A stretch of DNA of 64,000 bases, taken from NCBI RefSeq assembly GCF_001941505.1, contig NZ_CP009248.1, forward strand, positions 1,860,001 to 1,924,000, read 5' to 3'. Under the pieces are notes generated by a model, which was given only the letters and a program-made list of their open reading frames with translations, ran no database searches and was not told where the DNA came from. How positions within the stretch are numbered: position 1 is the first letter of the stretch; each line of letters starts with the position of its first letter. Below, piece by piece: positions 44,177-50,482 of this stretch. Origin of the DNA: Corynebacterium sphenisci DSM 44792. GTDB taxonomy: Bacteria; Actinomycetota; Actinomycetes; Mycobacteriales; Mycobacteriaceae. The position numbers were made by a program, and so were the translations under genes.

Positions 44177-46693
44177 TCAGCCGGCCCCCTCCCCCGCGGC
44201 CCCGGCGGCGAGCCGACGGGCCAGGTACCGGCCGGTGACGCTGCCCGGGGCCGCGGCGATCTCCGCCGGGGCGCCCGCGGCGACCACCCGGCCGCCGGAG
44301 TCCCCGCCGCCGGGGCCCAGGTCGATGACGTGGTCGGCGGCGGCGATGAGGTCCAGGTCATGCTCGACGAGCACCACGGTGGCGCCGTCGTCGACGAGGG
44401 CCCGCAGCTGCTCGAAGAGCAGCTCGGCATCGGCCGGGTGCAGCCCGGCGGTGGGCTCGTCGAGCAGGTACAGGCTGCGCCCGCGGCGGGCCCGCTGCAG
44501 CTCCGCGGCGATCTTCACCCGCTGCGCCTCCCCGCCGCTGAGCTCCGTGGCCGGCTGGCCCAACCGCAGGTAGCCCAGGCCCACCTGCGCCAGGGCGGCC
44601 AGGCCCCGGGCCACCGCGGGCTGCCCGGCGAAGAAGGCCAGGGCCTCGTCCACGGTCATGTCCAGCACCTCGGCGATGCTGCGCCCGCCCCAGGTGACCT
44701 CCAGGGTCTCCGGGGTGTACCGGGCGCCGCGGCAGTCCGGGCAGGGCCCGTGGCTGCCGGGCAGGAAGAGCAGCTCCACCTCCACGAACCCGTCGCCCTC
44801 GCAGGTGGGGCAGCGCCCGCCGGCGACGTTGAAGGAGAACCGGCCCGGCGCCCAGCCCCGGCGGCGGGCCTCCGGGGTCCCCGCGAAGAGCCGGCGCACC
44901 GCGTCGAAGAGGCCCACGTAGGTCGCCGGGGTGGACCTGGGGGTGCGCCCGATGGGCCGCTGGTCGACCAGCACCAGCCGGTCCACCCCGGCGGACGGCT
45001 CGGCCGCGTCGATGCTGAGCGAGGCGGCGGACCCGCCGGCGGACCCGTCCAGCCACCCCCGTACCGCATCCGCGAGCACCCCGGTGACCAGGGTGGATTT
45101 CCCGGAGCCGCTGACCCCGGTGACCGCGGTGAGCGCGCCCAGCGGGAAGGCGGCGTCCAGATCGCGCAGATTGTGCCGGCGCACCCCGGTGAGCCGGATC
45201 GCCCCGGTGCCGGGCCGGGGCGGGCGGCGCCGGATCCGGCGCCGCCCGGCGAGGTAGTCGCCGGTGGCGGAGCCGGCCGCCGCGGCCAGCTCCGCCGGCG
45301 GCCCGGCGTGCACCACCTGCCCGCCGTGCTCCCCGGCGCCGGGGCCGATGTCCACCACCCAGTCCGCCCGGCGCACCAGGTCCAGGTCATGCTCCACCAC
45401 GAACAGGGAGTTGCCGGCGTCGCGCAGCCCGGTGAGCACCTCCTGCAGCGGCTCCTTGTCCGCCGGGTGCAGCCCCGCGGAGGGCTCGTCGAGGACGTAG
45501 ACCACCCCGAACAGGCCGCTGCGCAGCTGGGTGGCCAGGCGCAGCCGCTGCGCCTCCCCCGCGGAGAGGGTGGTCGCCCGCCGGTCCAGGCTGAGGTAGC
45601 CCAGGCCCAGGTCCACCAGCACCGCGATCCGGGAGCGCAGGTCCGCGGCGATCCGGCGGGCCACCTCGGTGCGCTCCCCGGAGGCCGCCCCGGGCACCGC
45701 CGGCGCCGGGTCGGGGTTCTCCGCCGCCGGGCGCAGCAGCTCGGCCAGCTCCGCCATGGGCAGCGCGGTGGCCCGGTCGATGCCCGCCCCGGCGAAGGTC
45801 ACCGCGCGGGCCTCGGCGCGCAGACCGGTGCCGGCGCAGTCCGGGCAGGCCATCGCCCGGGTGAAGGACAGCGCCCGGCGGCGCATCCGCTCGCTGGCGG
45901 AGGTGGCCAGCACATGCCGGATATGGGTGCGCGCGCTGCGGAAGGTGCCATGGTAGCTGTGGTCGATCCGGTCGTCCTGGGGCTGGATGAACACCCGCGG
46001 CTGCTCTTCGGTGAACAGCAGCCAATCCCGGGTGGCGGGATCGAGCTCCCGCCAGGGGCGGTCGATGTCGATGCCCAGCCCGGCGACCACGGAGCGCAGG
46101 TTCGCCCCCTGCCAGGCCCCGGGCCAGGCGGCGATGGCGCCCTCGCGGATGCTCAGCGAATCATCCGGGACCAGCAGCGCCGGGTCCGCGTCATGGGTCT
46201 CCCCCAGCCCGCCGCAGCCCGGGCAGGCCCCGGCGGCGGTGTTCGGGGAGAACGACTCCGCGTCCAGGTGGGCCGCGCCCTCCGGATAGCTGCCGGTGCG
46301 CGAGTACAGCATCCGCAGCAGGTTGGACAGGGTGGTGATGGTGCCCACCGAGGACCGCGCCCCGCCGGCGCCGCGGCGCTGCCGCAGCGCCACCGCCGGC
46401 GGCAGCCCGGTGATGTCGGTGACCTTCGGGGCGCCGACCTGGTCGAGCAGCCGGCGGGCGTAGGGGGCCACCGACTCGAAGTAGCGGCGCTGCGCCTCGG
46501 CGTAGATGGTGCCGAAGGCCAGGGAGGACTTCCCGGAGCCGGAGACCCCGGTGAAGGCGACCAGCCGATTGCGGGGGATGTCCAGGTCCAGGTCGCGCAG
46601 GTTGTGCTCGGCGGCGCCGCGCACGCGCACCAGACCGTCATCGGCGGGGTGGGCGGGCGCGGCGGGTCGGGGGTCGGCGGGGGTGGCGGTCAC
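44177..46693 (-). CDS. UvrA paralogue lacking the UvrB-binding domain
   Basis: This 838-aa protein has twin ABC modules. Walker A motifs are GVSGSGKSS (49-57) and GVSGSGKST (526-534), signatures are LSAGEAQR and LSGGEAQR, and both modules carry LDEPSAGLHP/LDEPTAGLHP. Zinc-type Cys pairs are ACPGC (157-160), CPDC (283-286), CPTC and CPDC. From LYSRTG (near 130) it runs directly to FSPNTAAGACPGC, so the UvrB-interaction insert of true UvrA (about 950 aa) is missing. Such UvrA2/DrrC-like proteins are linked to drug or DNA-intercalator resistance, not to classical excision repair. GTG 46693 follows TATGGT (minus strand, 46700-46705) by 6 nt. Convergent with rtcB. Confidence 0.86.
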   Translation of the reverse strand: MTATPADPRPAAPAHPADDGLVRVRGAAEHNLRDLDLDIPRNRLVAFTGVSGSGKSSLAFGTIYAEAQRRYFESVAPYARRLLDQVGAPKVTDITGLPPAVALRQRRGAGGARSSVGTITTLSNLLRMLYSRTGSYPEGAAHLDAESFSPNTAAGACPGCGGLGETHDADPALLVPDDSLSIREGAIAAWPGAWQGANLRSVVAGLGIDIDRPWRELDPATRDWLLFTEEQPRVFIQPQDDRIDHSYHGTFRSARTHIRHVLATSASERMRRRALSFTRAMACPDCAGTGLRAEARAVTFAGAGIDRATALPMAELAELLRPAAENPDPAPAVPGAASGERTEVARRIAADLRSRIAVLVDLGLGYLSLDRRATTLSAGEAQRLRLATQLRSGLFGVVYVLDEPSAGLHPADKEPLQEVLTGLRDAGNSLFVVEHDLDLVRRADWVVDIGPGAGEHGGQVVHAGPPAELAAAAGSATGDYLAGRRRIRRRPPRPGTGAIRLTGVRRHNLRDLDAAFPLGALTAVTGVSGSGKSTLVTGVLADAVRGWLDGSAGGSAASLSIDAAEPSAGVDRLVLVDQRPIGRTPRSTPATYVGLFDAVRRLFAGTPEARRRGWAPGRFSFNVAGGRCPTCEGDGFVEVELLFLPGSHGPCPDCRGARYTPETLEVTWGGRSIAEVLDMTVDEALAFFAGQPAVARGLAALAQVGLGYLRLGQPATELSGGEAQRVKIAAELQRARRGRSLYLLDEPTAGLHPADAELLFEQLRALVDDGATVVLVEHDLDLIAAADHVIDLGPGGGDSGGRVVAAGAPAEIAAAPGSVTGRYLARRLAAGAAGEGAG

Positions 46694-46824
46694 GCCCCGA
46701 CCATAGCCACCGGCGAATGCCGTGCACCGCGGGGGACCGGGGCCTCCACGCGCCGGCCGGCGGACAGGTGCCCCCGGCGGGGAGAACCCGCGACATTGCG
46801 CCGGGCGGCAACTACGGTGAGGCC

Positions 46825-47421
46825 ATGCTGCGAAGATTCATCGCCCGAACGTTTTGGCGCTTGAGCCGGTGGAACCTCTCCCCCTGGCCCAAGCCGGAGC
46901 GGCCGACCGTCTTCGTCGGCGCCCCGCACACCTCCAACTGGGATTTCGTGCTCATGCTGGCCACCACCTGGGCGCTGGGCATCGACTTCCGCTGGCTGGG
47001 CAAGGACAGCCTCTTCCGGGGGCCGATCGGGTTCCTCACCCGGGCCACCGGCGGCATCCCGGTCAACCGGGACAACCCGGACGGGGTGGTCGAGGCGGTG
47101 GTGGAGCAGGTCCGCCGCGGCGAGGTCTTCGGCCTGGTGGTCGCCCCGGACGGCACCCGCGGCGGCAACACGCACTGGAAGTCCGGGTTCTACCGGATCG
47201 CCCGGGCCACCGGCCTGCCGGTGACCCTGTGCTACATCGACCGCACCACGATGACCGCGGGGCTGGGCCCCCAGTACGAGCTCACCGGGGACGTGCACGC
47301 GGACATGGAGCACATCCGGGAGTTCTACTCCGACAAGGCGGGCTTCCGCCCGGAGAAGCGCGGGGTGCCCCGGCTGCGCCATGAGCCGAAGGGGATCGAC
47401 GGGCCTGGACAGGGTGGGTGA
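46825..47421 (+). CDS. 1-acyl-sn-glycerol-3-phosphate acyltransferase family protein
   Basis: This 198-aa PlsC-like protein has the catalytic block HTSNWDFVLM (H-x4-D variant), the substrate loop GGIPVNRDN, and APDGTRGGNTHWKSGFYRIA in place of EGTR. It resembles the soluble actinobacterial acyltransferase group that lacks clear membrane helices. ATG 46825 follows TACGGT (46813-46818) by 6 nt. The C-terminus ends GIDGPGQGG only 8 bp before the stop of the accessory-island PIN gene. The last few residues may therefore have been altered by insertion of the island, an inference without the uninterrupted relative. Confidence 0.82.
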   Translation: MLRRFIARTFWRLSRWNLSPWPKPERPTVFVGAPHTSNWDFVLMLATTWALGIDFRWLGKDSLFRGPIGFLTRATGGIPVNRDNPDGVVEAVVEQVRRGEVFGLVVAPDGTRGGNTHWKSGFYRIARATGLPVTLCYIDRTTMTAGLGPQYELTGDVHADMEHIREFYSDKAGFRPEKRGVPRLRHEPKGIDGPGQGG

Positions 47422-47428
47422 TCCGGAC

Positions 47429-48055
47429 TCATGAGGACCATAGCGAGCGCTTCATGAGGTCGGTATCATTCAGATCAGGGGGCAACGCCGAATCGAGGTT
47501 CGCCATCTCCTGATACTTGGCCCGGAACCTGGCCTTTTCCGTGAAGCCCCCGTCCGCCGCTATAGCCCAACGGAGCAGATCCAGGGTATCGACGTGCCGA
47601 ATCGAGCCGCAGCCCTTGCACCAACCCTTGACCCGCCTAGTATAAATGAACGCCTGTTGCCGCTTGATTAACTCTTTCCCCGCGCCATCATCGCAAGCGA
47701 TGACGACATCGGCCCCCTGCTCCGCCGCCACGAGCCCATGCAACACAGCCATCGTTTCCCCTAAGTCTTGGGGATTGGCATACACTTCTTCAAGGGGACG
47801 CTGCATGACCCTGAGGCAATGCCTGTCCAGGTGTTCCGAACCGCGATCATCGAGCACTTTCTTGAAGTTAGGCCGCAGATCGCCCCATTCTCGAATCGCC
47901 GGCCTAAATTGGGGGTACCGCTCCGGCGTGGATAGGATTTCCTTCTCCACGGCGGCTGGCACATGTATTGTGTTACCCCCCAGAGCCGCAATGAGCTCGG
48001 CCGTGCAATGCGTAGCCAAGAACTTGAAGATCGGGCCCGTATCCAGGATGTACAT
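47429..48055 (-). CDS. PIN-domain-like putative nuclease (third gene of XRE/ImmA/PIN operon)
   Basis: This 208-aa protein starts MYILDTGPIFKFLA, with the first PIN acid Asp5. The other expected acids are Glu37 or Glu39 (AAVEKEIL), Glu100 (DLGETMAVL) and Asp122/123 (VVIACDDGAG), so the four-carboxylate set of VapC-type ribonucleases looks intact. After the PIN core come about 75 residues with WCKGCGSIRH, unusual for short VapC toxins (about 130 aa). The ATG overlaps the stop of the ImmA/IrrE gene (TAATG), so the operon is coupled. Codon use is far less GC-biased than in the flanking genes, pointing to transfer. The likely role is a toxin or effector restrained by the upstream proteins (inference). 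Confidence 0.7.
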   Translation of the reverse strand: MYILDTGPIFKFLATHCTAELIAALGGNTIHVPAAVEKEILSTPERYPQFRPAIREWGDLRPNFKKVLDDRGSEHLDRHCLRVMQRPLEEVYANPQDLGETMAVLHGLVAAEQGADVVIACDDGAGKELIKRQQAFIYTRRVKGWCKGCGSIRHVDTLDLLRWAIAADGGFTEKARFRAKYQEMANLDSALPPDLNDTDLMKRSLWSS

Positions 48056-48879
48056 TAGCCGCGATCCTCACCATCCGCGTCAACGGACGGCGAGTGCAAC
48101 CGCCTCCCGGTGTCCGGCGGACGTGGCACCGGTGGCAGATCCATTCCCTCAACCTCGATTCCCTCGCTGGCGAGGCTGGCGACTATTTCAGTCACATTAG
48201 AGATCCCACGCAGCCTTGCGATCAGCGCCGGCTCAACGAGCCCCATTCGATACCCCTCCACGGCTCGGGCCAGGAGCCGTTGTGGCGCACACGGATTTTG
48301 CGCGGCTGCGGCGAGTCGCCGATATTCATCTTCCCAACCGAACCAGGTCGCCAGTTGCCGTGTACTGAGCCTTGCCCATTCTTCGCTAACCTGGAGGCCG
48401 ATCACCTCGCTCTCCCGGAGTTGGATCGCCGCCATCGTCGGGGAAAGCCGGTACTCCTGAACCAGGTCAGAGAGTAATCGCTCATCCCGTGGCCGACCTT
48501 CCGCGAAACGCGCCGCGGACTCCCGAGGAAGCAGCAGATGCCGTGCGAAAGCATCCGCCTGGATCTCGGCCGGCTCCCTGGTGGACCAGGCCTCCGCATC
48601 AATCGGCCGATCTATGGTATCCAGCCTGATATGGCCCAGCTCATGCGCAAGGGTTGACCGCAGCCGCATGGGATGCGGAGTGCAGCTGACGGCGACAAGA
48701 ATCCGGTCCCCATGCCGCATTGTCATGCCATGCCCGGGTCTCGTGGCGGGCACCCTCATAACCCCGGCCCCGGTGACCGCTTCGATGACCCGCTCGACGC
48801 TCTGCACCGGCTGGCCCCCGAGACCAGCTTCAGCGCGCACCTGCTCAGCAGCCTCACGGCCGATGCCCTCGTTGCTCAC
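48055..48879 (-). CDS. ImmA/IrrE family zinc metallopeptidase
   Basis: This 274-aa protein contains HELGH at residues 79-83 (STLAHELGHIRLD), with the third ligand probably Glu105 in AEIQADAFARHLLLP. This is the COG2856 ImmA/IrrE layout, with a helical C-terminal extension to 274 aa. ImmA cleaves the phage repressor ImmR, and IrrE/PprI cleaves the repressor DdrO. Here the natural substrate should be the XRE protein encoded 2 bp upstream. GTG 48879 has GGAG at short distance. It overlaps the PIN gene by one base. Low GC bias compared with neighbours. Confidence 0.82.
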   Translation of the reverse strand: MSNEGIGREAAEQVRAEAGLGGQPVQSVERVIEAVTGAGVMRVPATRPGHGMTMRHGDRILVAVSCTPHPMRLRSTLAHELGHIRLDTIDRPIDAEAWSTREPAEIQADAFARHLLLPRESAARFAEGRPRDERLLSDLVQEYRLSPTMAAIQLRESEVIGLQVSEEWARLSTRQLATWFGWEDEYRRLAAAAQNPCAPQRLLARAVEGYRMGLVEPALIARLRGISNVTEIVASLASEGIEVEGMDLPPVPRPPDTGRRLHSPSVDADGEDRG

Positions 48880-48881
48880 AT

Positions 48882-49217
48882 CTACTCCGGGATGCCCAGG
48901 GCGTCCAGTGTCTCTGCCGCGCCGAAGGCGTGGAGGAGGTGCACGGTCAGCTCATGAACTGCTTCATCATCCGTCCGGCCGGCGCACCGGACCTCTCGGC
49001 GAAGCCGGGGATCGGCTCGCAGGTCGGCGACCGTCACCCCGCAGCTCTCTGCGATCAGCACCAGCTCCATGGGGCTGGGCTCCCGTTCAGCCCCCTCGAT
49101 ACAGCACACGCTCGACGGGGAGATCCCTGTCCTGTCGGCGAGCTGTCGTTGGGTCATCCCGACGGCTTCCCGGACCGTGGTCACCCGTCGGCCCACCGCA
49201 TTACCATCACGAACCAT
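48882..49217 (-). CDS. XRE-family helix-turn-helix repressor
   Basis: This 111-aa protein has a lambda-repressor-type HTH at about residues 8-60 (RVTTVREAVGMTQRQLADRTGISPSSVCCIEGAEREPSPMEL; ESCGVTVADL). Its C-terminal helix (DDEAVHELTVHLLHAFGAAETLD) may be a dimerisation or protease-recognition part. ATG 49217 is used; GTG 49229 and GTG 49226 are alternatives adding 3-4 residues. It is first in the XRE/ImmA/PIN operon and should autoregulate it. The CCACC-CAT-GGTGG repeat at 49277-49289 in the promoter region is a candidate operator. Confidence 0.82.
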   Translation of the reverse strand: MVRDGNAVGRRVTTVREAVGMTQRQLADRTGISPSSVCCIEGAEREPSPMELVLIAESCGVTVADLRADPRLRREVRCAGRTDDEAVHELTVHLLHAFGAAETLDALGIPE

Positions 49218-49423
49218 CTGAATCACCACCCTTCAGTCATGATTCTTCACCAGATTTCCGTGGATTGCCACCACTTCCACCCATGGTGGGCTCGCAGCAC
49301 CAGGACACCGGAAATCGGACCCGACCGGGGACAACGCCGAGCACCGGACCGTGCCGGGGCCGACGCCCGCTCCCCCATCCGGGTGAACCCGGGGCACGGG
49401 TGGCCACCGGGGCGGCCATGGCG

Positions 49424-49434
49424 AACCTAAGGTT
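49424..49434. promoter_or_regulatory. AACCTAAGGTT palindrome over the -10 of the secreted-protein gene
   Basis: A perfect palindrome (AACCT-A-AGGTT) includes TAAGGT (49428-49433), which is 7 nt before ATG 49441. A dimeric repressor bound here would block a leaderless transcript. The halves resemble DtxR half-sites (AGGTTA, AACCTAA) placed back to back, but the full 19-bp consensus is not met. Confidence 0.45.
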
Positions 49435-49440
49435 ACTTAT

Positions 49441-49965
49441 ATGAAAAGCATGTTTCGCTCCGCCGTCGCCGGGGCCCCCGCCCTGATGCTCCTCTCCGCC
49501 CCCGCCGCCGTCGCGGCGACCGCGCCGGCCGCCGGGGACGGGCTCGTCGTGGTTCGCCCAGGCGACCACGTCACCGACGAGGCCGGCCGGACCTGCCTGG
49601 TCACGCCGATCGGCGCCGAAGTGCCCTCCGCCGCCGCGGAGGCCGAATGGTATGAGCGCAACCTCGCTAGCGCCTCGCTGTGGACCATCGGCGTCTGCGG
49701 TGATGACAGCCCGCTGCCGATGCTGCGGATCATGGGCGCGTCCATCTACGAGGAGTACCTCCAGGAGCGGATTCCCGGGCAGCCGGCGAACCCCTTCCAC
49801 GACATCGAGGCCGACGGCCCCTACGTCACCGCCATGGGCACCCGCGCCTACAAGGACGGTGCGCCGGTGGGCTACATCGGCAACTCCGGCGCCGGGGTGT
49901 CCTACATGACCCTGGATTACCGCCTGGCCCGCTATGAGGGACCGGCCGAGGTCGCCGACGACTGA
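49441..49965 (+). CDS. Secreted protein of unknown function, 174 aa
   Basis: The N-terminal signal peptide is MKSMFRSAVAGAPALMLLSA with a PAAVAATA cleavage region. The mature domain of about 145 aa has two Cys (RTCLVTP and IGVCGDD), which could form a disulfide bond. Also visible are DGLVVVRPGDHVTDEAGRT, a motif-like GTRAYKDGAPVGYIGNSGAGVSYMTLDYRLARYEG and an acidic end. The GNSGAG stretch recalls a trypsin-like nucleophile loop (GDSGG), but Asp is Asn and the rest of a protease is absent. The gene lies inside the accessory island, divergent from the XRE operon, and has a leaderless-type start. Codon bias is closer to the chromosome than to the island. Function unknown. Confidence 0.65.
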   Translation: MKSMFRSAVAGAPALMLLSAPAAVAATAPAAGDGLVVVRPGDHVTDEAGRTCLVTPIGAEVPSAAAEAEWYERNLASASLWTIGVCGDDSPLPMLRIMGASIYEEYLQERIPGQPANPFHDIEADGPYVTAMGTRAYKDGAPVGYIGNSGAGVSYMTLDYRLARYEGPAEVADD

Positions 49966-50019
49966 CCTGCGGACATGACGGCGCCCCGCATTCGGTCCGG
50001 GACGGCAGCGGATCCGCCC

Positions 50020-50274
50020 TCAGTCGGTGTGCAGCGGTGCGATGGCCTCGATCCGGTCCCCCAGCTCGCGCCGGCGCATGCGCAGCGTGTGGTCCGACTG
50101 CAGGGTCATCCACATCTCCGCGGAGGTCCCGAAGTACCGGGCCAGGCGAATCGCGGTGTCCACGGTGATGCCCCGTTCGCCGTGCACGATCTCGTCGATC
50201 CGCCGCGGCGGTACGCCGATGGCCACGGCGAGCTTGTGCTGCGTGATGCCGAACCCGCGGATGAAGTCCTCCAT
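50020..50274 (-). CDS. HigA-type antitoxin (orphan; N-terminus frame-broken)
   Basis: These 84 residues start MEDFIRGFGITQHKLAVAIGVPPRRIDEIVHGERGITVDTAIRLARYFGTSAEMW, the HigA/VapI XRE fold. Normal HigA proteins carry IHPGEIL just before MEDF. Here IHPG is encoded upstream from ATG 50336 (MPDTSTGDREVIDPIHPG) in another frame, and EIL lies in the MEDF frame; the two frames meet at C-CCG-GGG (50283-50289). One base is missing, or a -1 ribosomal shift is used. ATG 50274 gives the intact in-frame ORF. No HigB toxin gene is seen on either side, so the antitoxin is an orphan or a remnant. Confidence 0.7.
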   Translation of the reverse strand: MEDFIRGFGITQHKLAVAIGVPPRRIDEIVHGERGITVDTAIRLARYFGTSAEMWMTLQSDHTLRMRRRELGDRIEAIAPLHTD

Positions 50275-50482
50275 GAGGATTTCCCCGGGTGGATCGGATC
50301 GATCACTTCCCGATCCCCGGTTGACGTGTCCGGCATCCTTCGCACCTCACTACTATGACCGATGCGGGTCACCCCTACGAATACCCGCGGGGTGCTATCG
50401 GATGGGCCCGCCGCCCGGGACACCGCGTGGAACCCGCTGTACCGGACGGGAGCGAAGTCGGCACCCCAGGCATGGTACCCGG

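Noticed and set aside
47429..47459. TCATGAGG direct repeat at 47429 and 47452 as an attachment site of the island
   Set aside because: Both copies lie at the same island end within the PIN gene and no copy was noticed at the other boundary, so it does not mark an insertion.
49880..49900. GNSGAG in the secreted protein as a serine protease active site
   Set aside because: The canonical GDSGG has Asp before Ser. The protein is too short for a chymotrypsin fold and no catalytic His or Asp blocks are seen.
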